64,000 bases of DNA from Welwitschia mirabilis (taxonomy: Eukaryota > Gnetophyta > Gnetopsida > Welwitschiales): the NCBI GenBank assembly GCA_051453625.1, contig JBOZIK010000001.1, positions 172,949,171 through 173,013,170 on the forward strand. Direction: 5' to 3'. Within the stretch, counting starts at the first letter, position 1. Each line of letters opens with the position of its first letter. The translations under genes were made by a program, and so were the position numbers. Shown here piece by piece: positions 1 through 12,470 of the stretch. Under the pieces are notes generated by a model. It had not been told where the DNA came from. It was given only the letters and a program-made list of their open reading frames with translations, and did no database searches.

Positions 1-757
1 CTTCTTATGTGTTAAGTCAGTTTCATATTCAGGTGAATCCTAATTGTTTAATTATGGAAGAGCCCTAAGTAGTTTTGAATTAATGAATTAGCACTTTGTA
101 GACTAAGGAGATACATTAAGTAAAGATAAAATGGAGTAATCATAGTCTTGATGAAGCTACTTGGGAACTAAAAGAATCAATGAAAAATTAATACCCAAGT
201 CTTTTTAAATTTCATAATATGTAATCTTAGCCTCTTAAATCATTATGTATTTTAATTTCCAAGAGTGAATTCTTTGTAAGTAGGGGAATATGTTATAATT
301 CATATTTTGTAATATGTAGTTAGTAATTGTAATGACATGATTACAAGAGTTTTTAAACTATGTAATATATTTTGATATCAATTTTAATGAAAATACTATT
401 TAGTGAGAATTAATGTATAGCATTGTAATCAATAATGTATTATATTTCTTTTCTTAAACATATAGTTTGATTAGAGATACTCATAAGGTTACTTAATTAT
501 TTAGTCTTAGTCTTAGTAATTTTATTATTTTAAATTATAATACAATTATAAATATTTTAATGCTAAATCAATCTATTTATGATTAGGTAAGTCATTTACA
601 TGGTTAAATTGTTAAATCAAAACATCCATTTGAAGGTGAAAAATAATGTCTACAAAAATGGCATGTGACATATTTATTTTAATCATTTATTTATGTGCCT
701 TATTAAAAGATAAACTAAAATTACTTGGTAAAAAGTAAGAGAATAATAAGTAAGAAT
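1..757. other. A+T-rich DNA, nothing recognised
   Basis: Both strands are closed by frequent stops. I see no retroelement motif, tRNA signal or long repeat here. It may be old decayed repeat. Confidence 0.5.
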
Positions 758-832
758 ACTATGTTAAGCTATGACAATTTCTTACTATGTTAAGCTATGA
801 CAATTTCTCACTATGTTAAGCTATGACAATTT
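758..832. repeat. 26-bp tandem repeat, 2.9 copies
   Basis: A 26-bp unit (core ACTATGTTAAGCTATGAC) starts at 758, 784 and 810. The copies are nearly identical, differing only in the last bases of the spacer. The array runs straight into an N gap, so its true length is unknown and the repeat probably caused the gap. Confidence 0.9.
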
Positions 833-958
833 NNNNNNNNNNNNNNNNNNNNNNNNNNNNNNNNNNNNNNNNNNNNNNNNNNNNNNNNNNNNNNNNNNNN
901 NNNNNNNNNNNNNNNNNNNNNNNNNNNNNNNNNNNNNNNNNNNNNNNNNNNNNNNNNN
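833..958. other. assembly gap (126 N)
   Basis: Run of N directly after a short tandem array. The sequence that resumes at 959 does not resemble the repeat unit. Confidence 0.99.
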
Positions 959-1346
959 TCATGAAGTGTGTAAACATGTGAATAAGGACATGCACTCTTA
1001 TCCATAAACCAAAAAAAATAAATAAATAAGTAAAATTTATTCTATCATTACTTTTATCATTATTGATATTTATGGAAGTACTTCATGCATAAAATATTGT
1101 TTTTCTTATTGTATCACATGGGAATTTTTAAATTAGTGCATTTATTATTCTAATGCATTTTTAATATGTTTTAAATTGATTATAAGCCTATGAACGATTA
1201 AGAAGGAACTAGAATGAGGAAATGATACATGTAATTAATCTTATTAATTAAAGCAAAAAATTTACTTATCTAAATTAGGTGCATAAGTCATAAATAAGAT
1301 TCCTCTTATTAATCATACATCACTTTCACCTATTACACAAGCTCTT

Positions 1347-1534
1347 ACAACTTCTTATTGATTAATATTATTAATGTCACTTCTACACAAACTCATCTAA
1401 CTTGTTATTGATCAATGTTATTATTATCATTCACATGTACAAACCACTTTTATATAAATTCTATCCAACTTATCATTGATTAATCTTATTGTTGTCATAC
1501 ATGTCCCATTCAACTTGTCATTAATTAATCTTAT
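1347..1534. repeat. degenerate short repeats upstream of a TATA block
   Basis: Four related segments begin near 1347, 1397, 1464 and 1509. Each has a core like AACTTGTCATTGATTAAT followed by CTTATT and often TGTCAT. Spacing is irregular (about 45-67 bp) and the copies are diverged. They lie just 5' of a TATAAATAG motif, as U3 repeats often do in plant LTRs, but no matching second LTR was found. Confidence 0.55.
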
Positions 1535-1618
1535 CAAGTAATAGAGCTTTCTTTATCTTATGGGTAAAATTATGTAAATGGTCTTTAACCGATTATATCA
1601 AGGACATTTAATATACCA

Positions 1619-2183
1619 TCTATTTATAAATAGAACCCTCTCCCTTCTTCTCAAACTAGTATTCTTGAAGTAAGTTTATTCTACCAAATTTTCTTCTCAA
1701 TCTTTCTTCCTCTTGAGTGTGGAGTGGGAGCTTGGAGCTTAGAGCTTAGAACTTGGAGCTTGGAAGCTTAGAGATAGAATCTTAGAGCTTAGCACTTCCT
1801 CAATCTTCTTCAAGGATAATCAATCTTCTTCCCTCCAAGTAGGTTCTCCTTTTATNNNNNNNNNNNNNNNNNNNNNNNNNNNNNNNNNNNNNNNNNNNNN
1901 NNNNNNNNNNNNNNNNNNNNNNNNNNNNNNNNNNNNNNNNNNNNNNNNNNNNNNNGACTCCTTTCCTTTCTTCACAAACTAGTATTCCTTAAGTAAGTTT
2001 ATGCTATCAAAATTTCTTCTCAATTTTTCATCCTCTTCAATGTGGAGTTGGAGCTTGAAGCTTGGAGGTTGGATCTTGAAATTTTATAGCTAGGATCTTA
2101 GATATTAGCATTTAATAAATATTCTTTAAGGATTATCAATATTTTTCCCTCCAAGTAGGTTCTTCTTTTATGAGAATTTTAGC
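1619..2183 (+). repeat. duplicated TATA-proximal block (LTR-like)
   Basis: The segment 1640-1855 (after TATAAATAG at 1625-1633) recurs at about 1956-2183 beyond a 100-N gap. Shared landmarks are CAAACTAGTATTC, TTTCTTCTCAAT, a run of GAGCTTGGAGCTT-like hexamer repeats, and CCTCCAAGTAGGTTCT. The copies are clearly diverged, so this is a real old duplication rather than an overlap of contig ends. A TATA box followed by a leader-like sequence suggests an LTR or promoter remnant. No primer-binding site or partner LTR was found. Confidence 0.5.
1856..1955. other. assembly gap (100 N)
   Basis: A gap of exactly 100 N, the usual placeholder for an unknown size, between two diverged copies of a duplicated block. 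Confidence 0.99.
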
Positions 2184-2242
2184 TCCATTTTTCTTGCATT
2201 AGGCCTATGCATATGATTTGTATTTTCATCTCATTGGTTGAT

Positions 2243-2360
2243 ACTAAGATAAGAAAGAGATTTAAGGGATTTCTTTACATTCTTAGTTGATGAGGCTACT
2301 AATCACATTAACATAGACTAAGATGAGGAAGAGAGTTAAGGTACCTCTTAACATGCTTAG
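2243..2360. repeat. 44-bp direct repeat, two copies, 74-bp period
   Basis: ACTAAGAT..AAGAGA..TTAAGG..CTTAG is present at 2243-2286 and again at 2317-2360 with a few substitutions, separated by 30 bp that is not repeated. Confidence 0.75.
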
Positions 2361-5300
2361 CTTCTATGTGTCTAATGGATATTTTGGCCAAGTGATCCAG
2401 GAATTCACTATGATTTTAGGTACCCATGTTGTATTATTTTATATTATTCTTAAAATGCATTTTACATCATATTTGTATTAGAGTCTTGTTAGGGTGAATA
2501 AGTATGATTCTTAAGAATCTATTTAGGCTAAGTACTTCTTATTAGAAAATCCTAAGGATTATGATATTGATGCATTTGTTATTATAATAAATTGAGTTTA
2601 TATTACTTATAATTGCATTTTATATATTTATTATACAAACTTTTATTATGAATTCATAGTTAGTATAATTGATTTTTTTTCTATAAGTTAGTATGAGTTA
2701 TCTTGTTCTTTGTTTAGTTAAAGTTTAATTTTTTTTAAAGTGAAGCCATTTAAGAAAGTCATAAATCTAGTAAAAAATTATGACATTTTTTCTAAAGCTC
2801 TCTAATCATGTCATAAAGTTAAAATTTTTAAAATAGTAATTTTTCTAAGAGTATAATAATTTTTCAAACCTAATTTATGAAAATCGCTGATAATTTATAA
2901 GCAAAAAATAGTAAGGAAAAAAATCAATTTTAAAAATTTATAAAAATTTAGAATAAAAATGGAGTAGTCCAACTTGTATAGAATTCAATAATATTTTCAA
3001 AAAGTATTTAATCATTGAAAAACCCCAAGTATGTTAAATGTCATAACCATTTTAGTGAAGGGTATTAGTTTAGCAATTCCAAAATTTTGGTAGTTTTTAT
3101 AGTTTAAATTTTGAACATATAAAATACATTTATACTAAATCAAATATACTAAATTAGTCTTTTATAGATAGTGCAATTAGTTTAGTTTTAAAAAATTAAG
3201 TCTAATTCATTTTATATTTTTAAATAATTACTTATAAATTTTTAGTTTTAATGCCTTTTAAAAGCTAAGAAGATTTGTAATTAATTATAATACTTATAAA
3301 AAATTCTCTAACATAAGTATCAAATTATTTTAAATATTATATATGATTTTTAATTAAGTAAATTTATTTATTTATTACTTTTATATACTATTTATTGAAA
3401 TTTAGGATTTTATTCTTACATTTCAAGCATAAACATTAGGGTTATCTACTTAATAATTCTAGAGTTATGTGGCCCAATCAATTAGTTTTATTAATGCTTT
3501 TTTAATAAAATATACATACAATTACTTAACTTTATTTTGATATAGATACTTAAAAATTATAAAGAAGATTTATAAGTTATCTTAGTTTTACAAATGAAGC
3601 ATGTTTTTATAATAGAACTTAGGTGTATTAATGTGTTTTATTTGAAAAAAATTACTTTAATGTAGAAAAATGAAGAGATGTTTTTTTCCCCATTTATTTT
3701 CATTGCAACAATTTAAAAATGTATGTTTTTTTTCATATAGAATAAAAAAGATGATTAAATATTCTATTTTTATTCTATATGATTATTTCATAAAATAAAC
3801 CTAATAATGATTATAGTTATTTTTACTAGGTAAACAATCCACTAAATATCCACATATTGTATGCTTGCATTTGTATGATGTATTCATTAAAATAAATAAA
3901 GATAATCTCAATAATTATTCATTCTCATACTTAGATTTCATCATTCCCATACTTATATTTCATCACCAAAGTGGACAACATTGTACTTTTATTTTTAAAC
4001 CCTTTTAGAGATGGATTTGATCACCACTCTCCTACCCTACTCATGCATGAACTTACTCCGGCTTAATATCTCAAGCCCTTGATATCAAAGAATCATCTTG
4101 CATCATTTTGCAATGCTTTAAGAAAGTAGGGCTTACTTGTAAGCATGCATCCACCTCACTTACTACCTATCAGTTGTATTAGGGATATATTGAGGTGAAT
4201 TCTAAGCCTATGGAGTTGAGCCTAATCATGTTTATATAGTTTAGAAGTGAAGTAGAATCAACTCACATTTGGAGGGTGCCCAGATATTGAGTTGGAATGC
4301 CATTAATATGATATGCAACCTATTATTATATTGGTTTGGCACTCTCCTAAAAGTTATGCATTATATGTAATAAAGAAGTTACATCCCATCAACTTTATAT
4401 AAGATATCTCTATGTGGTAAGAATAAAAGTTAGGAATAAATATAGAACCCAATTTTAACATTGTTATTGTATGTAAAACAAAAGGATTTATAGTTAAGTA
4501 ATAATTATATTATTTAATTATCTTAAATATTATAGTATTTTAAGAAGGTCTAAATAGGATTTGATCCTAGGTTTCATTATGCATGTTAGTTAATAATGCT
4601 TAAAAAATTTATGGTTAATTAGGGTAATTAAAGTTAGGATGTTATACCAGTTAATGTAAATATCTTATAAAATGATATTATTAATGTATATTATTAGTAA
4701 AACTAAATTTCCATGTGCTTAAGCATAACAAATACATAAAATTATTATGATGATTAATGGGATATCCTAATAAGGCTAGTATTTCCTAATGTAAATGTCA
4801 GTTTTTGCATGTATCATAGAGCTATACTTACATGTAAAGGGAGTGGATTGGTTTTTCCTTATTAAGTCCTCTTTAAATTTCTCTTTTAAGCCCTCATACT
4901 GTGTACATCATGTAATCGCATACCATCAATCAATAATCAAAACATGACATGAATTCTACCTTACCCAAGTTACACCTATTTCCATGAAACATGCATGACT
5001 TTAGATAGTACTAAATAGCTTCTATAATTAATGATTTAATTTATTTAAGATATTAGTGGATGCACATGTATTGCTATAATCACAAGGGCTAAGGATACAT
5101 AGTTATCCTAATGGGCCTAGGCACATACCACCCAATTAAGATCCTCATATAAGAGAGTACTCAGTAATTACTCTAATAGCCATATAATCACTTATGTAAG
5201 GCTCTCATTAATAGAACAATACAACTTCCCTACCATATCATATAGCATTGGTGAAAGTAACATCCCAAATGTATTTATTCTTGAAAATCCCCAGTAGTGC

Positions 5301-7049
5301 ATGTATGTAGATAAACAAATTTCTAGCTTCATGTTACGGTGATTTCATACTCATAAATGATGGTAGGGAATTCATTGATAACACTCAATAGAATAAACAA
5401 ATAGGAGTAGGAGTCATGTATGCATCATGACATGGTATGAACCTTTATTAGGTGAAAATGCTACTGAAGTAAAGGAGTGATCCTGCTAATAGATAATTAT
5501 GATCTTGAATCTATTCACATATGTAATGTATGTGTAAGCTAGGTGTACTACATAACCATGAAACTATATGTGTGAAACTAACTAATTAGGTAACTTAATC
5601 TTAAACTATTGACTTCACTATGTAACGCAAGAGAAAAATAGGTTTTAGTAGCTATATAATCCCTAGAGTTATATGCACAAGTGTGATTAACTAGTAATAC
5701 TATGTAGTTAGTTGTTCATTGCCTAGCCATCTACTCATTCACATAGCTTATTTAGCTACCATAAACTCTGTAGCTTATCTTGATACAGTCACCCCTATAC
5801 ATACATATGCACTATAAGATCAAAGGATGAGGAACATTTTTTCCTTAATGTAAAGTTGGCCCTAAACTTATTAATATCATGAAATCCTCTCTAGTAGATG
5901 AATTCGATCCATATGGTATTCATCATCAGTTGTGTATGTCTAGGGTATTTCTTGATAAGGGTTTCAATTATGCAATCTTAACAACTATGATTATTATCAA
6001 TGGTAATATATTAAATACCTTGCTAAGCTTAATAGGTGGCCTACATCATAATACATATTTAAATAATGGCTAACATCATAACTACATAAGATAAGAGTAT
6101 ATGGTAAAGATGAACAATCCTAATACATGAGTAATGTAATAATGGATATTGTAATTATCACAATGACTTATTATTTTACCTTAAATCATAGGCATTAACA
6201 TTTTTGAAGTTTTTTATATGATGACATACATAAAGGATAACATGAAATGTCAATAGATGTACTACTAACACAATTTCAAGCACTAGTTACAGTGAGAATA
6301 TTACCTCTAACCATTCATGTACCAATAGCATGTAATTCCTTAAACTCTACCTACAATATATAGATAGTAGTTAGTATCTCAAATGATCATGTAGGTAGTA
6401 CTTAGTAGCTCAGATAATCATGTAGATAGCAATTAGTTTTTTAGATGATCATAATCATTTCAAGAGTTAGCCCTTATATGGGATTTAGTTATGAGTGGGT
6501 AGAGATAAGTGGAGTGAGTAGGGCACATTTGTTAAGCATCATTTTTCACATGATATAGACCATAGGATCAATTCAACTATGAACCTTAAATGCTAATTTC
6601 TTATATGGTTTACATAATGTAGAGACCATACCATTTTCTTGAGTAGGTTACTTCATATAAATACTATTGTATGTAGGGGTCTATAGTACAACCATTATAC
6701 ATAGGAGATTGTGGGCTCATATGGTAGATAAGTGTCTTATCAAATGATATGTGCTTACTTTAGGGAAGGCTGATCTAAAGAATTCTATCTAGCTCCTCAC
6801 CTTAAATAACTTCTAGTATTATCATTTCCTATCATTATCCTATGTGTTTATTCTTCACAAAATCACTAAGAAATTGTACTAAAAGATAATAGGGATGAAG
6901 TATTATTTACCTTAGAAGAAATTAAGAATAAAAAATAAAATGATGTAAAAAAAACCCACATCACCTCCTTTTATCGAAGGAAAACAAAATATTATACTTT
7001 AGCTAAGAGATAGTAAAGTATCATATATAAATAACCAAAGTTATACTTG
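2361..7049. other. A+T-rich DNA, nothing recognised
   Basis: About 4.7 kb with stops in all frames. A 64-codon ORF at 5879-6073 has no recognisable motif and is a chance size for this composition. No LTR pair, primer-binding site, RT motif or tRNA signal could be seen. The part from 4000 to 6800 is slightly less A+T-rich and may be old repeat of unknown type. Confidence 0.45.
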
Positions 7050-7553
7050 ATTACAAACCTAATGTAATTTTAGTTATTAACTAATGTGTTACCTAGATGT
7101 AACTCATTAGATTATCATCCATGTATAGAATGTTATGGTTCATATTCCAAATTAATAAAAGATTATTAACTTGATACATAACACCATCATATAGTTCTAA
7201 GTTAACAAAATATCATTGTCTTAATATAGGATACCATGATTCTAATTTTTAGTTAATGAAAGATTATCAACATAGTGTATGATTTAATGGTTCTAATTCT
7301 ATACTAATTAAAAGTTGCTAACTTAGCATGAAACATCATGATAATGATTTTGAGTCAGTAAAAATTATCAACTTAGTGTAGGGTGTAATGGTTTAATTCT
7401 GAGTTAATGAAATGTCATTAATCTAATATAGGATAGTATGATTGTTATTTTAAGTTAATGAAATGTTATCAACTTAATATAGGTAATTATAACTATAATT
7501 ATAAGTGAATCAAAGATTATTAATTAATATAGGATGTTATGGTTCTAAATTTA
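7050..7553. repeat. satellite array, about 51-bp unit (left part)
   Basis: About nine degenerate head-to-tail units of 50-51 bp. The unit begins CTTAATATAGGAT, continues with CATGATTCTAATTTT, then AGTTAATGAAA and ATTATCAA. Units are clearest from about 7190 to 7545. The head of the unit matches the head of the 72-bp units at 27464-30265. The array stops in mid-unit at 7553, where the LTR of the Copia-1 element begins, and the interrupted unit resumes at 27459 on the far side of the element. The left edge is fuzzy. Confidence 0.85.
7549..7553. repeat. 5-bp target-site duplication of Copia-1, left
   Basis: ATTTA directly before the LTR start; the partner is ATTTG at 27459-27463 (one A/G transition). 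It lies inside a satellite unit. Confidence 0.75.
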
Positions 7554-8862
7554 TGGTGGAAAATATAGTTTTGAAAATTCCACTTATCAAACATTTTGTG
7601 TCTTTATGTAGATAAGTTATTAAAGATAAATCAAACCTTTAAAGGTACTAGATCATGATGGATCTTCAAAGGTAATATCTCAAAAAAAGGATTAGATGCT
7701 AAAGTGTAAAATCACTTGATTAAAGACATCTAAGAAATTAAAGATTTTAAGTGAAAATATCTAGAAAAAGAAAAAACATCTCAAATGTACTGAGCTATAA
7801 TAGGTAACAGAGTCAATTCATTTTTGACTAATATCTTATGTTTTAGATAAGAAATGAATTGTACATTACAAATTTACAATCACAAAGGTACAAGAATACT
7901 ATAGTGAAAAATTCATCAGAATCTAAGATGTCTATAAATTCAAGATATTTTGAACTAAAGTTTATGTTTATTAAAATCAAGGATGTGCTCCTAAAGCATA
8001 GATGTTAGCTATCCATTTCATGATGATTGTAGATTCAAGTGGTTATCTTTTAAGCTTAAATGAGTATATTTTCATTAATTTTATAATGCCTTAACATTAA
8101 AAATTAAAGAAGAAATTTTAACACTTCATTAAATCAATTAAACTTATAGATCTTAAAAGCATGAGAAAGGGAATCTCTCACAAAGAGATCAAACAATTTA
8201 GCAGGATAAACTAGCGTTATTTCATATCTTAAATTTGGGTCTTCATTACAATCATCTTCTTCATTCATAATCAAAATAGCAACAATAACTTCAAGGATTT
8301 TAAAGTCTTCATCAAAGCATATTCAAGCTTATCATTATATTACATTTTGGCTATTCATTATGGAATATCTTATTATTGGTAAATATTATTATAGAGTCCA
8401 TTTCTTGAAATATCAAATACTTGGTAATGAAATCCTTGAAGGGGTATGCATTGGCTATTGCACTTTTAGGTACTTATTAAATGTAAGGTAATTAGTTAGC
8501 TAGAAAACCATTATTTCCCTATGGAAAAGAGAATGTTGCTTTGCAAGAAGAATTGTATTGTTAGAAAGATTTGTGGTGCACCTCTAAAAACCATTATTCC
8601 TTGTAAGGGGAGAGAATGCTATCTTGCAAGGATGCTCTCACTTATTATAAGGTTGGTAATGCATTAAAAAATAACTATTTCTCATAGGTCAAGAATATGT
8701 AGAGGTGTTAGTAGAACTACCCTCTATGTGTAAACATACCCAAGTTGGGGAACCATATTATTTGATAAGGTCTTTCATTATTTATTTTATTCTATTGCTT
8801 AGTTTAAATTTTATTTAGTGAAACTCATTCACATATTTTTTCTAAGTTCAATTCAATCCTCA
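7554..8862 (+). repeat. Copia-1 5' LTR
   Basis: It starts TGGTGGAAAATATAG, close to the TGTTGG start common in Copia LTRs, and ends CAATCCTCA just before the primer-binding site. The part from about 7829 onward aligns with 14888-15861 (shared GATAAG, ATTAAAATCAAGGAT, AAGCATGAG and other blocks). This copy has an extra internal duplication: ACCATTATT..AGAGAATG occurs at about 8502 and 8587, but only once in the 3' LTR (about 15607). Confidence 0.8.
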
Positions 8863-8864
8863 AG

Positions 8865-8879
8865 TGGTGTCAAAGTAGG
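8865..8879 (+). promoter_or_regulatory. primer-binding site (initiator Met tRNA type)
   Basis: TGGTGTCAAAGTAGG lies two bases after the LTR end. It resembles the common plant retroelement site TGGTATCAGAGC; the differences are A/G and C/T transitions. Confidence 0.7.
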
Positions 8880-8914
8880 TGCTTATGAAAAGGAGTAACT
8901 CCCTTGAGTAAAAT

Positions 8915-10270
8915 ATGGAAGGGGTTCCATTTGTTAGACCTCGAATCTTTGATGGAATAAGCTATGCCTATTGGAATATGAGGATGGAGGTGTACTCATG
9001 GTATTTTAAGTTTTAAGTAGGGAAAAACATAGAATAAGATTACACTAACCCTATGGAAATAATTACAAATCCTATAGATAAAACCACTACCCAACTTAAG
9101 AAAAGGAAAGACTAGATAGACAAAGAAAAAGATGCATTAATTTATGAATCTAAAGTTAAAAATGCTCTTTATTCTACTCTATCTATAGAAGAGTTTAATA
9201 GAATAGTAGGTTAAAAAATGGCATAAGAAATTTGAAATGTTCTAACTAGAACATATGAAAGTACATGCATTGTAAAATAATCTAAGATTTTATCTTGAAT
9301 AAATTAATTTAAAAATTTAAAAATAAACCAAGGAGAGAAAGTTGATGAGTACTTTACTAGAGTTGTAAAAATTATGAATTTAATACATAACATTAAAGAG
9401 GATCTGCTAGAAGCAAAGGTAATACAAAGCATTGTTAGATCACTAACCCCTAATTACATGCCTAAGACTATAGACATGAAAGAATCTAGAGATTTCAATA
9501 CCATGAAGATAGAATAAATACAAAGTGCATTTACAAGATATAAAATGAACCTCATACAAGATTGAGACTTGAACAATAAATCCATTGCACTTAAGATAAG
9601 TTAAATTACAAATCAAAGATCAAAAGAAAATGAAAAATAAGATCATGAAAAAGATGATTCTAATGATGAATATAAGGAACTAGCCTTCATCATACAAAGA
9701 GTAAAAAGACTACTCTCATACACATACAATAGAAGAGATAAGCATAGATCATATGGATTTCAAGAAAAAGGTAAGAGTAAAGATATATCATCTAATAATT
9801 CTTCTTTATTAATGTTTCAAAATAGAATGTTGGGTATGTATAGGAAGAGAACATATTACCTCAGAATGCCCTACGTTAACAGATTATAGGAATATGAATA
9901 AAAGGATGAACCCAAAAAAAAAGAATTATTCTTTATTAGATGGAATGAAGACGATGAGGCATGCAGATAATGAGGCTTTACAAAATAAATCATTACATAA
10001 TCAAAAAAATATATCCTTCCTACAAGGACATAGTACACACTCAAGATGAAAACAGGGATTTAGAAGATGGATAGGATTTACATACTAAGAATGATACAGA
10101 TATAACTATTCAAGAAAAATATGATTTAATTTTTGAAGAGTTCATTAATTTGTAAAAGTTATTTGCAAAGACAAAAAGATTACTCAATATTCATAAAAAG
10201 GCATATAATAAGAAAAGGATACTTGTAGTAAATTATCCACTTAGAACTCAACCCTTAAAGCGAAGATTAG
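8915..10270 (+). pseudogene. Copia-type gag relic (UBN2-like) with CCHC knuckle
   Basis: Gag packages element RNA in virus-like particles. From ATG 8915 the frame reads MEGVPFVRPRIFDGISYAYW, the N-terminal pattern of Copia gag (F-G-x-x-Y-x-x-W). Further on, phrases such as EKVDEYFTRVVKIMN and IVRSLTPNYMPKTID match the UBN2-type gag core. A zinc knuckle CWVCIGREHITSEC (C-x2-C-x4-H-x4-C) is intact at 9828-9869, followed by a lysine-rich and acidic tail. The frame is broken by in-frame stops, usually at expected Trp or Gln codons, and by several frameshifts. It follows the primer-binding site by 35 bp, as expected. No protease or integrase continues from it. It is dead as a gene; the family assignment is firm, the exact 3' end is not. 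Confidence 0.8.
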
Positions 10271-10580
10271 TAGATTAACATGTGTTTTGAAGAATATAAG
10301 ATAGGAATTTTTAGATTTAAAGAAAATTGTTTAAAAAAATTACTCAAAGAAAAGGAACTTTGAATATGATTTTTATACAAAGGAGGAGTTCAAAAGATAG
10401 GATAGATTGGGCTACAATGAGGTAATAACTACTACTTTAGTAGTTCTATTTAAAAGATGGAATTACAATCTGAGGTATGATCACCTATCATATACAAATA
10501 AATCATTTGCTATTATTATCATTATATGGGTTATTATTAATATAAATGTTTAATAAAATTAAAAAATAGGTACTACATTA

Positions 10581-10779
10581 ATAATACCATGAGGTAGTTA
10601 ATGACTACTTACCAGAGTAGTAAGGTCACAGACACATGGATCCAGAGATCCAAAGTTCAAACCTTGGCAGTGATAGGAAATACAAGCAGAATAAATTTCA
10701 TAAGCCTAAGTGTCCCTTGGCATTTATATGGCATAAAAGTTCCTACTTGCTATTTCTTCAAAAAAATAATGCCATGAGG
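10581..10779 (+). mobile_element. tRNA-derived SINE with 14-bp target duplication
   Basis: The body is 10595-10765 (171 bp), flanked by ATAATACCATGAGG (10581-10594) and ATAATGCCATGAGG (10766-10779), which differ by one transition. An A-box-like TTACCAGAGTAGT is at 10609-10621 and a B-box-like AGTTCAAACC at 10654-10663, the spacing expected for an RNA polymerase III promoter. The 3' end is a short A run. It lies within Copia-1. SINEs are copied by LINE enzymes and carry no protein. Confidence 0.75.
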
Positions 10780-11750
10780 CACAATAGATTCGTACATTAT
10801 TTTGTGTAGAATAAATCAAGAAACATTTGGACAACTAAAGCTGATTAAATCTTAGCGTAGAGAATAAGTATGCTTAACATCTATGTGTTTAATCAAGATA
10901 TAACAATTATGGTATAACCTAATGTAATAATGATCAAGTTGCTTATAAGACTATAAAATATCAAGGCACTAAAGAATATATCAATTCATATAGGAGTTTG
11001 AAGATCAGATTTTCCCCAATGAGGTAAGTAAACACATAACATTCTTAACATTTCAACTTCATTACATTTATTTAATAAGTCGAGATTATGATTAGATGTA
11101 GTTATATAGTTAAAATTTAAATTATGTATCTGATTTTTAGCCTATCGAAGTGTTATTACTATGTTTTCAAGAGCTATCATTTCTTTTTGAAAAATCTAAA
11201 AATTTCATTATAGTCATCTTTGATTTTTTAGACACCTCTAGTAAAGGTACCTTGAAATATATTAGCATCATAAAATTAGATGTCTTAATTTTTATAGATA
11301 TATTAAAAGGATAGGTATGTTATTTTAATTATTTAAATTAGATATATTGATTTTTTTAGACATCTTACTAGCAAAAAAAATGTACTAGGAATGCTTTAAT
11401 AGTAAACATATTAAAGTTTGTAGATGTCTACTTTTTATGTTTTAGACATCTTGAAATTTATAGATGTCTTGATTATACTATTGTGAAAATAAAAATACTG
11501 CATATTTAACCTTTCTTAATAGTCAAAGGGATACCAAATCTTATTTTCAAGTCTTCTCTTAACATATGTTACTCTTAATTGATTTTTTCAGACTTATTTT
11601 TTCTCAAATTTCTCTAGCTAGACATCTTGGATTTATGAGACATCTTAACAGTAAGAAAGAATAAAGCTTTTTTCTAAACACATGCATATTTTTTCATATT
11701 TTTTTTTATGTTAGTTAATATTTTATTACTTTCTAGTTCTATTTCATAAA
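10780..11750 (+). other. non-coding part of Copia-1 rich in AGACATCT/AGATGTCT
   Basis: There is no open frame. Between 11200 and 11640 the 8-mers AGATGTCT and AGACATCT (reverse complements) or close variants occur repeatedly at irregular spacing. The stretch precedes the second coding relic of the element and could be its leader or a buried LTR-like piece; no partner copy was found. Confidence 0.4.
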
Positions 11751-11984
11751 TATGACAAGAAGAAAGATATAAAGAACTTCTAGAGATAAAGAAAAAACTA
11801 CAAAATGAATATGAACCTTAGATTTATCATGAAAAAGCTGAAAATAGATTTAGGACATAGTCAAAAAAACTCCATAATTATAGAAAGAACACTTGCTTTT
11901 CAAAAGAGATGCATGGATTAGATTATGAGATAATTTATTCATCTTGATTAAAAGATAATTATTTAACTTATTTGTCTTATTTCT

Positions 11985-12470
11985 AATTTAGTAATAAGGG
12001 AATTTAATGCAAATGTACTTGAAATTAATGACAACACTAGTGTATTTCAAACATAGGTTAGAGGTACTAATTTTCATATTGTTCTAAGTGTTATTATTTC
12101 TCTACTTGATATAAATGATACTAATGTTCTTGAGCTTTACAGTAATTCATTCAAAGATATTTTTAGTTCTAGAATTATCCATGTGTATAGGAATCAAGAA
12201 TGAACTTTATTAACAACACTAAGAGAAAGGGTATGATTCCTGATGCCTCTTTTTTAGGTTTAGTAACTTTTACAACATTTTGATTAGAGGAGGCAGTTAT
12301 AGGTACTACAAATCGATGTAGATCTTTATTATATATTTCTTATTCACATAATTTAGATAGATTTGGATTTTTTGTTATATATGTATATTATTTCATTATT
12401 TCTTAAAGGGCAAACTTTAGGCCATCCATGTCTTATCAGCCTGATCCTGAGTAGTGTAGACATCTTAGTA
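11985..12470 (+). pseudogene. relic resembling plant transposon protein domain
   Basis: From 11985 one frame reads NLVIREFNANVLEIND, then after one in-frame TAG (expected Trp) VRGTNFHIVLSVIISLLDIN. The pattern (L/I)VREF-x-ANL ... VRG ... I..LL is what I know from the 'putative plant transposon protein' domain found in many plant LTR-element ORFs; this is recall, not a search. The frame goes on with stops to about 12470. An ATG at about 11751 followed by a basic stretch could be its original start. It occupies the place where pol would be expected. The function of the domain is unknown. Confidence 0.45.

Noticed and set aside
5879-6073. 64-codon ORF
   Set aside because: No motif; size expected by chance.
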